The translations under genes were made by a program, and so were the position numbers. The notes under the pieces are model-generated. The model made no database searches, had not been told where the DNA came from, and saw only the letters and a program-made list of their open reading frames with translations. This document shows positions 14,517-22,134 of a stretch of 24,406 nucleotides of DNA, one piece after another (the first letter of the stretch is position 1; the number at the start of each line of letters is the position of its first letter). Source of the DNA: Methylotenera_A sp040387095 (GTDB lineage Bacteria; Pseudomonadota; Gammaproteobacteria; Burkholderiales; Methylophilaceae); contig JAZKEJ010000108.1 in assembly GCA_040387095.1 (NCBI GenBank), forward strand, positions 1 to 24,406. The letters run 5' to 3'.

Positions 14517-15905
14517 TCATGGTTCTTGATAAATTCTGTAAGTATTTCTGCCCGAACCCTTCGCTTCATACAAGGCAATATCAGCTTTTTTCATCAAGCT
14601 TTTCAACGTTTCGGTATGTTGTTTGCTGTCACTAGCCTGATTGTAGCTGGCCACACCGATACTCAAACCCACTTTGATGCTTTGATTCAATACTGTTATA
14701 TTTTTTTTAAATGCTGTCATGATTTTTTGGGCAACCACACTGGCATCGTCAGGCTGATTCAGCTCATCTAACACAATAACAAACTCATCACCGCCCACCC
14801 GCCCCAGCGTATCTGCATCGCGAATACAGTTCTTCAATTGTTCCGCAATCACTTTTAGCAGCTCATCACCAACATCGTGCCCATAGGTATCGTTCAATTT
14901 TTTAAAATAATCCACATCAATATACATAATAGCCATCAATCGATTAAGGCGTTTTGCCTGCGCAAAACTCTGTGCCATTTTAAAATCCAACAAACGCCGA
15001 TTGGCTAGACCAGTCAAACCGTCTTGCATCGCTTGCGAAGTTAACGTCTTTCTTTCTCTTAAAAAGAAATAAGTCAGCGCTGCCAGTAATAAACTAATGA
15101 CAACAGTCATTAGTCGAGTAATGAATACTAAACTAGAAATTTTCTCAGTTTTTGGTAGCACGGCCCATTCCCACTGCACGTTTGGCATGTTGCTTTCAGA
15201 AATTAAAGCTTCGGGATTATTGAATAAATCTGGGTTGCCATAAAAAGCGTTAGGGGAATTTTTGACTCTGATGGCAAAAGCATATTCATCATTCTTGATG
15301 CTATTAAACGCAGCGTCAAAAAAAGAATCTGTATCAATCACAGTTGATAATAACCCCCAATATTGTCCATCGATATAAATGGGGTAACGATAAATTAAAC
15401 CTCTGCCGCCTTGCACTAACTCAAGAGGCCCAGCCAGCACACCTTCATGACTATCAACGGCCTGCTTTACCTGTGGCCAATGCTTAGGCAAGTCACGGTA
15501 ATCTATTCCTAGCGCTTTTTCGTTTGACTTGACTGGGTAGATATAGGTAATTTTATAATTTATCGCTACCGCCAAGTTCCTCACATTTTTTGTTTTACCG
15601 TATAAATCAGCAAGGATTGCATTTAGTTTTTCACTGTCTAGCTCTTGATGGTAAACGGTTAAATAGCTAGATAAGCCATTTGAAACGAACAATAAAGTAT
15701 TCAACTCGCGGTCTACTTTAATCTTGAGTGCGTTTGCGTAATCACTCTCTCGCACCAAGGCTCTAGCTTCCACTTTTTTGTATTCTGCGCTGACAAGCAA
15801 CTCGAAAATAATAATAAAGATAACGAAAACAAATAGTGCGCAAAAAAATGCTACAAGATGGTTTTTTAAATAATTGGCGTGTTTTGTTAAAAAGTGAGTA
15901 TTCAT
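14517..15905 (-). CDS. Membrane CHASE-domain diguanylate cyclase (GGDEF)
   Basis: A 462-residue inner-membrane enzyme making c-di-GMP from two GTP. TM1 is about 17-39, a periplasmic CHASE sensor about 60-215 (ALKIKVDRELNTLL, then VLAGPLELVQGGRGLIYRYP and GLLSTVIDTDSFF), TM2 about 258-282, and a GGDEF domain 290-460 starting DGLTGLANRR. The active-site motif is intact, GGDEF at 371-375. The inhibitory I-site RxxD (Arg362-Asp365) lies exactly five residues before it, so product feedback is expected. It has no EAL domain. The gene is 127 bp upstream of the PepSY operon on the same strand. The ligand of its CHASE domain is unknown. It would oppose the RpfG phosphodiesterase encoded in this window. 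Confidence 0.93.
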   Translation of the reverse strand: MNTHFLTKHANYLKNHLVAFFCALFVFVIFIIIFELLVSAEYKKVEARALVRESDYANALKIKVDRELNTLLFVSNGLSSYLTVYHQELDSEKLNAILADLYGKTKNVRNLAVAINYKITYIYPVKSNEKALGIDYRDLPKHWPQVKQAVDSHEGVLAGPLELVQGGRGLIYRYPIYIDGQYWGLLSTVIDTDSFFDAAFNSIKNDEYAFAIRVKNSPNAFYGNPDLFNNPEALISESNMPNVQWEWAVLPKTEKISSLVFITRLMTVVISLLLAALTYFFLRERKTLTSQAMQDGLTGLANRRLLDFKMAQSFAQAKRLNRLMAIMYIDVDYFKKLNDTYGHDVGDELLKVIAEQLKNCIRDADTLGRVGGDEFVIVLDELNQPDDASVVAQKIMTAFKKNITVLNQSIKVGLSIGVASYNQASDSKQHTETLKSLMKKADIALYEAKGSGRNTYRIYQEP

Positions 15906-16349
15906 GTCTAAATTATAATCACATTGCTCATTTATCTCAGCTTTATCATTGCGAGAATTTCAGAATCTTACCCATCAATATAATTTGTTGTTTTAACAGC
16001 ATTTTTTCTCAAACCAAGCTAAAAAATTAATATTTATCATGATTAATCGTCGAGTTTTTCTCAGACTTGTCCAAATTTTGCCGTTTTAATGACATAGCAA
16101 CTATTGCTTTTTTAATCATCATTCCTGCAATTGCTACGTCATTAATTCAACTAAATAGCTTCAAATACATTGTAAATTAATGCTCAACACCAAAAAAAAT
16201 TCTTTCAAATTTGTTAAAAAATATGCTAGTGAATTTTCCTTTTATTTAAATTGGCATGATATATGCCTTACCTAAATCAGAAAAATAAGAATCCCTAAAT
16301 ATTTATTTAAAGTGTTTTGCGTCACGCTGCGCGAATTAAGAGGCATAAA
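15906..16349. other. AT-rich divergent intergenic region between diguanylate cyclase and adhesin
   Basis: No convincing gene is visible in these 444 bp. A small inverted repeat GGCATGATATATGCC (16253-16267) contains a TGATATATG that could act as an extended -10 for the adhesin operon, about 85 bp before its start; the -35 is poor. Nothing else stands out. Confidence 0.35.
16253..16267 (+). promoter_or_regulatory. Possible extended -10 promoter / operator of the adhesin operon
   Basis: Two 5-bp arms, GGCAT and ATGCC, flank GATAT; TGATATATG inside resembles an extended -10. The position is suitable for the downstream adhesin gene, but no good -35 is seen. Confidence 0.3.
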
Positions 16350-18836
16350 ATGAAAAATTTCAAAAATTATGTATCGTCTATTGAAAAGTCATCCTATATT
16401 TTACAGACTCAATATGGGTTAAAAAATGAGGCTAATCAAGCTCAAAAGCCAAATGCAACCATTGGAAAACAAACCGTAATTAATTGTCAGCGGACAATTT
16501 GGGTTGCGAGCATCTTGGCGGCAAGCATGCTAGGTAATGTTCAAGTTGCACATGCTGCGTTGGTGAGTCCTTGTGCGGGCGTTAGTTTGGCGCCATCATT
16601 AATCACTGATATTGTGGGTGCGGCTGTTTTACCAATCACCAGTTCTTTAGATGGTGTATTAGGTTTATTACTCCAGCCGATAGGGTTAAATTCTAATATC
16701 ACCAACACATTGGCTGGTATTGCTGGAGGTGAACCTATCAACCTGAATGTGCTGGATACTGATGGAAATCTTGTTTCCAGCGCTGATCAATGCGATGTGG
16801 CTAGCGATTCCTACACACTGAATTCGCCTAAGGGCATTTCAATTGGCGGCAACTCTATTACTGGCCTTGGTGGTGGTGCGGCGGCGAATGCTGGTGAGAT
16901 TAACTCAATTGCATTTGGTAATGCTAGTTTTACGGATGTAGCGGCCACTAATTCAATTGCAATCGGCTCAAATGCTTCGATTGGCGCCTTAGGTACTAAC
17001 TCCATAGCTTTTGGGAATGGCGCTAGTACTAATGTTGCGAATAGTGTTGCTCTTGGTGCTGGCTCAATTGCAACTGTTGGTGCACAAATTAACTACACCG
17101 CTTATGGCTTGACTGCAACGCAGACAAGCGTGGGGGTCGTTTCAGTTGGGTCTGCAGGGAATACACGAAAAATTACTAACCTTGCTGCCGGCAGCGCCAC
17201 TAATGATGCAGTTAATGTATCGCAATTAGAGGCTGTAAACTTGCAATTACAGGCTGCTGACGAACGTGCTGTTAAATATGATCTCCCTGACCCGTTGAAT
17301 CTCAAGATGACGGTTACGCTTGGTGGTCCATTGTCAGGAGATGGTGGTACAACTGGCGGCACTAGAATTAATAATCTCTCCAAAGGGGCAGTCAATGCCA
17401 CCAGTACTGACGCGGTTAATGGATCTCAATTATTTGCGATTAGTAACGGTATCACGACAAACACAGCCAACATCGACGCACTTGGTTTAAGTATGGCAAC
17501 AAACTTAGGCGGTAGCGCAACCTACAACCCAGCTACTGGCGCAGTTTCTGCACCTACTTATAACGTATTTGGAGCAGACCAAATTAATGTGGGTGATGCG
17601 ATTACTGCATTACAGACAAATGCGCCTTTACAGTATTCCGATGCGAATGGTGATGCAACGCCTAATACGCCCTCAAACCATGTTACATTAGTTGGCAATA
17701 CAGCTGGGACACCAGTGACTTTGCACAACGTGGCTAACGGTGTAGCCGCAAATGATGCGGTGAATATGAGTCAATTGGATGCCGTGCGAAATAATGTGAG
17801 TAATTTGGATGCGCTAGCCGTTAAGTACGATGACAACGATAAAGATATCATCACCTTTTTAGGTACAGGTGGCACTACTCTTACAAATATAAGTCAGGGT
17901 GAAGTTGGCGAGTTAAGTACTGATGCAGTCAATGGTGCACAACTGTATGCAACCAATCAATTGATCGCCAACGTAAGCAATGGCGGCGGTATAAAATACT
18001 TTCATGCTAAATCAACACATGCTGATTCTAGCGCCACTGGTGATGATAGTGTCGCTGCAGGCTCTCGCGCAGTTGCTAGCGGAAGTGGCAGTGTTGCAAT
18101 GGGTGACAATAGCCAAGCAATTAACACGGGTGCAATTGCAATTGGACAAAACTCAACCGCCAGTGGTGTTAACTCTATTGCTATTGGTGCTGGCGCACTG
18201 GCAACTGGCTCAATAGCAGTTGGTGCAAATGCTCAAGCAGGTAATGGTGGCGCTGCATTTGGTGATGATGCGGTTGCATTGTCACCACAGCAAGGAACCG
18301 CTTTGGGCAATGCCGCGACCGTTACAGCAAATAGAGGTGTTGCATTAGGTGCCGGTGCGCAGGCAACGCGCACAGGAATGAATGGCGCGACTGAGAAATA
18401 CAGCAATGTCTCGGTCACATCAACGGAAGGTGCAGTTTCAGTTGGTTCGGCTAATAACGAGCGTCAAATCACCAATGTTGCAGGCGGAACCGCAGATACA
18501 GACGCCGTTAACGTACGTCAATTAGATGCTGCTATTACTCAATCTGGCATGGAGGTCAACAATCGTTTGAATGCACTTCAATCAGATATTAGCAGTGTCC
18601 GCTATGATGCACATGCCGGAACTGCGTCAGCCATGGCCATGGCAACCATGCCGCAATCGGTTATCCCAGGCAAAGTCATGATGTCAGCAGGTGTCGCAAA
18701 TTATCAAGGTCAATCTGCAGTGTCTGTTGGTATTTCCAATTTCTCTGAGAATGGTCGCTGGGCAGTTAATGTCAATGGCTCTGCAAATACACGCGGAAAT
18801 GGTGGCGCAGCAGTGGGTGTGGGGTTCCATTGGTAA
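16350..18836 (+). CDS. Trimeric autotransporter adhesin (YadA-like, type Vc secretion)
   Basis: An 828-residue adhesin. The long N-terminus ends in a hydrophobic segment and AHA-A near residue 69, giving an unusually long signal peptide. The passenger carries YadA-head repeats of the SIAIGSNA / SIAFGNGA type in two blocks (about 175-245 and 560-690), alternating with neck/HANS motifs TNDAVNVSQL, STDAVNGSQLFA, ANDAVNMSQL, STDAVNGAQLYA and TDAVNVRQL. The C-terminal about 90 residues form the trimeric barrel anchor: a coiled-coil stretch, MATMPQSVIPGKVMMSAGVA, then strands ending GGAAVGVGFHW with terminal Trp. It is surface-exposed and likely used for attachment or autoaggregation. ATG 16350 was chosen for the AAGAGG just upstream; a TTG at 16317 is in frame but unsupported. 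It is followed 39 bp later by the TpgA-like lipoprotein gene. Confidence 0.92.
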   Translation: MKNFKNYVSSIEKSSYILQTQYGLKNEANQAQKPNATIGKQTVINCQRTIWVASILAASMLGNVQVAHAALVSPCAGVSLAPSLITDIVGAAVLPITSSLDGVLGLLLQPIGLNSNITNTLAGIAGGEPINLNVLDTDGNLVSSADQCDVASDSYTLNSPKGISIGGNSITGLGGGAAANAGEINSIAFGNASFTDVAATNSIAIGSNASIGALGTNSIAFGNGASTNVANSVALGAGSIATVGAQINYTAYGLTATQTSVGVVSVGSAGNTRKITNLAAGSATNDAVNVSQLEAVNLQLQAADERAVKYDLPDPLNLKMTVTLGGPLSGDGGTTGGTRINNLSKGAVNATSTDAVNGSQLFAISNGITTNTANIDALGLSMATNLGGSATYNPATGAVSAPTYNVFGADQINVGDAITALQTNAPLQYSDANGDATPNTPSNHVTLVGNTAGTPVTLHNVANGVAANDAVNMSQLDAVRNNVSNLDALAVKYDDNDKDIITFLGTGGTTLTNISQGEVGELSTDAVNGAQLYATNQLIANVSNGGGIKYFHAKSTHADSSATGDDSVAAGSRAVASGSGSVAMGDNSQAINTGAIAIGQNSTASGVNSIAIGAGALATGSIAVGANAQAGNGGAAFGDDAVALSPQQGTALGNAATVTANRGVALGAGAQATRTGMNGATEKYSNVSVTSTEGAVSVGSANNERQITNVAGGTADTDAVNVRQLDAAITQSGMEVNNRLNALQSDISSVRYDAHAGTASAMAMATMPQSVIPGKVMMSAGVANYQGQSAVSVGISNFSENGRWAVNVNGSANTRGNGGAAVGVGFHW

Positions 18837-18875
18837 GTCGTCTATCACCTTAATTTCAGACAGGATTCACTCATT

Positions 18876-19757
18876 ATGAAAAATCAACAAACAAAATTTA
18901 CTTTGTTATTAGCGTTAATCTCTAGTTTGACGTTACTACAAGCATGCGCGACATCAATCAGCCGACTTTCTGCTGATGGGAAGAATGATGAAATTACTTT
19001 TCCAGACATTGAAAAAAATACTTGGATTAAAGAAGGTACATTTCCAAATATCGACAATTTGCGCAATATAGCGCCTGATATGACAAAGAATCAACTCTAC
19101 GCCCTACTTGGTCATCCGCATTTTTCTGAAGGAATAGGCAATGTGCGAGAGTGGGATTACATCTTTAATTTTCGTCAAAAAAATAGTCACGACATACAAA
19201 CTTGTCAGTACAAAATCATTTACACATCTGATATGCGTCTACAAAACAGCTATTGGAAGCCTGAATCATGCGCGAAATGGTTAGATGCTTCACCAATACT
19301 TACTCAAGCACCTATTGCTCAAGCACCTCTTGAAAGGGTAATAGAAAAAATTGTGCCTGGCGCAGCTTTAACTAAAATCCAATTAAGCGCTGATGGCATG
19401 TTCGATTTTGATGAATCAGAAATTAGTCATTTACGGCCTGGAGGCATCGAAAAATTGAATCGTTTAGTCGACAATCTACTGACTGCTGGAGAGTTAGCCC
19501 AGATAAAGATTATTGGACATACTGACCGATTAGGCGATGATGATTACAACATTAAACTTTCTAAAGCGCGTGCTGAAACAATTCGTCAGTTTCTGCTTGC
19601 AAAAAACATTGCCGCCAAAAATATATCTGCTTATGGCGTAGGGAAATCCAATCCTTTAATTGAGTGCAAACAAACAAAGCGCGACGATAACCTTATTAAA
19701 TGCTTAGAGCCTAACCGCCGATTTGAAATTGAAGCATGGACTATTAACAAAACTTAA
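18876..19757 (+). CDS. TpgA-like lipoprotein: SmpA/BamE-like domain plus OmpA_C peptidoglycan-binding domain
   Basis: A 293-residue lipoprotein. The signal peptide ends in lipobox LQAC with Cys24. Residues about 62-125 resemble the SmpA/OmlA (BamE) fold: NIAPDMTKNQLYALLGHPHF, then VREWDYIFNFR. Residues about 165-290 are an OmpA_C domain, with FDFDESEI, IKIIGHTDRLGDDDYNIKLS, the helix KARAETIRQFLL, ISAYGVGKSNP, and Arg in EPNRRFEIE; the Asp and Arg that bind diaminopimelate (HTD...NRR) are present. It lies directly downstream of a trimeric autotransporter, 39 bp away. In Acinetobacter the adhesin AtaA is encoded with TpgA, an OmpA_C protein that ties the adhesin to peptidoglycan; the same role is inferred here. 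A strong terminator follows at 19814-19847. Confidence 0.88.
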   Translation: MKNQQTKFTLLLALISSLTLLQACATSISRLSADGKNDEITFPDIEKNTWIKEGTFPNIDNLRNIAPDMTKNQLYALLGHPHFSEGIGNVREWDYIFNFRQKNSHDIQTCQYKIIYTSDMRLQNSYWKPESCAKWLDASPILTQAPIAQAPLERVIEKIVPGAALTKIQLSADGMFDFDESEISHLRPGGIEKLNRLVDNLLTAGELAQIKIIGHTDRLGDDDYNIKLSKARAETIRQFLLAKNIAAKNISAYGVGKSNPLIECKQTKRDDNLIKCLEPNRRFEIEAWTINKT

Positions 19758-19813
19758 ATATTTACGATATAAATATGATGGTAAAAATGCTTGAGCTGAC
19801 GACGTAATTATAA

Positions 19814-19847
19814 AAAAACGCGTTAACATTTTCGTTAACGCGTTTTT
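19814..19847. terminator. Bidirectional rho-independent terminator
   Basis: A perfect 14-bp stem: the left arm AAAAACGCGTTAAC pairs with GTTAACGCGTTTTT around the 6-nt loop ATTTTC. It has a T-run on one strand and an A-run on the other. It lies between the convergent TpgA-like gene (ends 19757) and the small lipoprotein gene (ends 19878), so it serves both. Confidence 0.95.
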
Positions 19848-19877
19848 AATTTTTGGTTAAGAACTTATGCTTAAGTT

Positions 19878-20084
19878 TTAATCCGTTTTATCTTCGATTC
19901 TATCGCCAGCTTCTTCAAGCTTATCGCCTGCATTGTCCGTAGCATCTTCGATTTTATCGCCTGCATTCTCTGCAGCATTATCCATTTTTTCGCCCGCAGA
20001 CTCTGCAGGACCTTTTTCACAAGCTGTTAAACCAATAGCCAATAAAAATGCCAATGTTGCAATTGAAAATTTGTTTGTATTCAT
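19878..20084 (-). CDS. Small repetitive amphipathic-helix lipoprotein
   Basis: A 68-residue protein. The signal peptide MNTNKFSIATLAFLLAIG is followed by lipobox LTAC (Cys22). The mature part is almost entirely charged: three 11-residue repeats (GEKMDNAAENA, GDKIEDATDNA, GDKLEEAGDRI) and the tail EDKTD. An 11-residue period with alternating acid and base suggests a continuous amphipathic helix, like apolipoprotein- or LEA-like repeats. The function is unknown; small helical lipoproteins of this type can act in the envelope or stress protection, but that is a guess. Start ATG 20084 has a clear GGGAGAT upstream. The gene stands alone, with its terminator just behind it. Confidence 0.85.
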   Translation of the reverse strand: MNTNKFSIATLAFLLAIGLTACEKGPAESAGEKMDNAAENAGDKIEDATDNAGDKLEEAGDRIEDKTD

Positions 20085-20529
20085 TTGAATCTCCCTGTTT
20101 GTTAATATATAAAAATATTTGTACTCAAACTAATTGCTAATTAATTTTGAACTATAAACAAATTTTAGTCAAAAGCAATTGCTGTTAATAGCGCAGTAAA
20201 TCTGAATTTTATGTCAGATATAACTGACATAAGGCTTTGGTACTAAAAGTCATACCAAGCTTGATATTAGGCTTTTGAGATATCAAGATACTTGTGATGT
20301 TGTGAATTGGTGGCGTCTATCATTGCAATATGACTGTTATAGATTGTTAAAGGGTATTTTTAAGTCAACGAAATTGCCCTCAAAGTTACCCAATTAATTT
20401 AAGCACGCCGTTAGCAAAATATTTATGTTTCTAACAAGTTAAAATATATTTTTCTTTATGTGTGTTAGCAAACAGTTAACATCCTCAAAATCATCAATAA
20501 TCACTAATTAATATTTATTAATAATATTT
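20085..20529. other. AT-rich intergenic region with a degenerate copy of the tRNA-Ile 3' flank
   Basis: No gene was found in this 445-bp gap. It contains one recognisable element, the degenerate repeat at 20263-20314 described separately. The remaining sequence shows no clear hairpins or ORFs, and the promoter of the leftward lipoprotein gene must lie near 20100-20160. Confidence 0.5.
20263..20314 (+). repeat. Degenerate copy of the tRNA-Ile 3' end and downstream terminator
   Basis: By eye, this matches 22089-22141 at about 43 of 53 aligned positions (81 %), with a single 1-nt gap. Shared blocks are GATATTAGGCTTT at one end and ATTGGTGGC at the other; the latter is the reverse complement of the end of the tRNA with its CCA. 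The rest of the tRNA is not present here. It is in the same orientation as the intact copy, about 1.8 kb away. Confidence 0.65.
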
Positions 20530-20727
20530 ATGGTCATTAGAAAAAATAAAGATGCTGAAATAATTGTAAAAATAGCAATTAACTTGGCATTAAACATAAG
20601 CTATAAGTCAGCTACGCAATTAATGTCAGATGCAGGAATTTCTGAAATAATTATTGAACGAATATTATATGATCCAAATAACGTTAGAAAAACTGATCTA
20701 GATCAAGATATTTCGTTTACACATTAA
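20530..20727 (+). CDS. Small hypothetical protein
   Basis: A 65-residue ORF that I do not firmly recognise. The protein is basic at the N-terminus (MVIRKNKDAEIIVKIAINLA), helical in the middle (SYKSATQLMSDAGISEIIIERIL), and ends in an acidic tail. The composition looks like a compact helix-turn-helix-sized protein rather than random translation, since it has no low-complexity stretch and few rare residues. No good Shine-Dalgarno sequence precedes the ATG (AT-rich only), which lowers confidence. It is followed by two hairpins, at 20755-20782 and 20861-20888. It could be a genuine short regulator-like protein or a chance ORF. Confidence 0.45.
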   Translation: MVIRKNKDAEIIVKIAINLALNISYKSATQLMSDAGISEIIIERILYDPNNVRKTDLDQDISFTH

Positions 20728-20754
20728 CAAAATCAATTACTGCGTCTTGAGGAC

Positions 20755-20782
20755 TCGGGTAATTACCATTGCAATTACCCGA
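20755..20782. other. Hairpin (10-bp stem, 8-nt loop) after the small hypothetical ORF
   Basis: TCGGGTAATT pairs perfectly with AATTACCCGA around loop ACCATTGC. No T-run follows, so it is not a standard terminator; it may be a transcript-end stabiliser or part of a protein-binding site. Confidence 0.5.
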
Positions 20783-20860
20783 AGTTGCATTCAGTGAAAT
20801 ACTCGCTATTGAGCGCTTTATTTACGTTTAAAAAAATAAACTAGATAACAGACTGAAACA

Positions 20861-20888
20861 AAAAAGCATCGCCTAGGCGATGCTTTTT
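20861..20888. terminator. Bidirectional rho-independent terminator
   Basis: AAAAAGCATCGCC and GGCGATGCTTTTT form a perfect palindrome around TA, giving a 12-bp stem with loop CTAG and T-runs on both strands. It lies between the rightward small ORF and the leftward PEP-CTERM gene, 26 bp after the latter's stop. Confidence 0.93.
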
Positions 20889-20914
20889 ATGCACTTTAAA
20901 TCAACTTATTGAAG

Positions 20915-21529
20915 TTAAGATTTACGTTTACCACGTGCTCTTGCAATACCGAATAAACCTAAAGCAGAAGCCATGAGCGGTAATGCTGCAGGTACCGGAA
21001 CTGCACTAGGAGTATACCAAGCGCTATCATCTGGGCCACTGGTTATGCCTTGCACATGCAATGCAAATAGACCTGAATCGATCAAATGGTCAACTGCGAA
21101 AGTGGATGTAAAGCTAACAATTTCATTAGCCCTCAACCTATCTTGACCTTGACCAAGCACATATCTGAAATCATATGCGCCAGTAGGGCCTCCGCCACTA
21201 TTAGTACCAATTTGGCTAATGCCGTTACCTACACCAACTAATGTTGCAGTCGGCAAAGACTCTTGATTAGCAAAGCTGGTATCAACCGCTATGCTACCAA
21301 TAAATGCATTCTCATTAAAAATAGTGTCTAGGTCATTGGTTTTCAACACATAATCATAAGTTGTGTTATCGGTTGTTGATACTGATAGCGTTGCAAAAAC
21401 CGAACCTGGAACAAAACTACCAGCTAACAACTCTCCATACTGGTATTCAATTGTCGCTGCTGATGACACACTTGCACTAACTGATAGCAAACTGAATGTC
21501 GTACATAATGCTAATTTTTTAAAAAACAT
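20915..21529 (-). CDS. PEP-CTERM sorting-domain protein
   Basis: A 204-residue secreted protein. The signal peptide (about 1-24) ends SVSSA-ATIEYQYG. The body is rich in Thr, Ser, Gly and Asn with predicted beta structure, typical of extracellular PEP-CTERM proteins. The C-terminus has the three-part sorting signal: motif VPVPAALPL, a hydrophobic helix MASALGLFGIA, and the basic tail RARGKRKS. The motif is a V-P-x-P variant in place of VPEP. Such proteins are processed by exosortase (EpsH) and exported with exopolysaccharide; no exosortase or eps gene is in the window. Start ATG 21529 follows AAAGGAT. A terminator lies 26 bp behind the stop. The specific function is unknown. Confidence 0.88.
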   Translation of the reverse strand: MFFKKLALCTTFSLLSVSASVSSAATIEYQYGELLAGSFVPGSVFATLSVSTTDNTTYDYVLKTNDLDTIFNENAFIGSIAVDTSFANQESLPTATLVGVGNGISQIGTNSGGGPTGAYDFRYVLGQGQDRLRANEIVSFTSTFAVDHLIDSGLFALHVQGITSGPDDSAWYTPSAVPVPAALPLMASALGLFGIARARGKRKS

Positions 21530-22071
21530 ATAAATCCTTTCAATGTAAATAATTGATTACTTAATTCCTGCATGATCACTTTCTACCCATGTAAAATATA
21601 AATCTGTGCGCTACAGCACATAAGTATTAAAAAATTTAAAACTCACAAAAAAATATACTTTTTGCATGGATAGCAGCAAGGCATATCTCAACACTCGGCC
21701 AGTGGCGTGCAAATTGCGGTAAGCGGCTTCAATTTTACTAAGCTTTTCAATACGCCTTTAGCATCTACTGTTTGGGTTATTAATTTTAGATATGAAACGC
21801 TTACTTAGTTACGGAAGTAAATAAACTTAAAGCGTCTTAATAGATTTTTTTGTTAGCGTCACTTTTGTTTACATTTTGGTGTTTATTTACTTACTTGTAA
21901 CAGTTTCAAAACTATTTGCTTCTAAGCTTTTTAGCGGTTTTGCTTAATTTATAGTGGTTATTGTAAGCATTTGAGGGTATCTCTTATCTAAAAATGTAAG
22001 ATACCGTCATTTATCCCGTCAATTATGAAGGTATATCTAGCAACTTTATGATGTGAGTTGATATAAAGAAA
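21530..22071. other. Long AT-rich intergenic region, no gene found
   Basis: About 540 bp between the PEP-CTERM gene and the tRNA-Ile terminator, both on the minus strand. I see no ORF with a ribosome site. TGGCGTGCAAATTGC on the plus strand near 21713-21727 resembles a sigma-54 -24/-12 element but has no gene behind it. The promoter of the PEP-CTERM gene should lie in the left part. Confidence 0.45.
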
Positions 22072-22100
22072 AAGCCCAATATCATGTGGATATTAGGCTT
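22072..22100 (-). terminator. Rho-independent terminator of the rpoD-tRNA-Ile transcript
   Basis: On the minus strand AAGCCTAATATC pairs with GATATTGGGCTT (12 bp, one G-U) around a 5-nt loop, followed by TTTTTC. It lies 34 bp after the tRNA CCA end and is the first terminator after rpoD. Confidence 0.88.
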
Positions 22101-22134
22101 TGAAGGTATCACGATGCTTTGTGATTTTGGTTAT

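Noticed and set aside
17102..17401. Open frame antisense to the adhesin gene (also 16541-16741, 16811-17005)
   Set aside because: Pro/Ala-rich translations that result from the repeated Gly/Ala/Asn codons of the adhesin; no start signals.
19814..19847. GTTAAC-containing palindrome as a regulator binding site
   Set aside because: The 14-bp perfect stem with A/T-runs between convergent genes is best explained as a bidirectional terminator.
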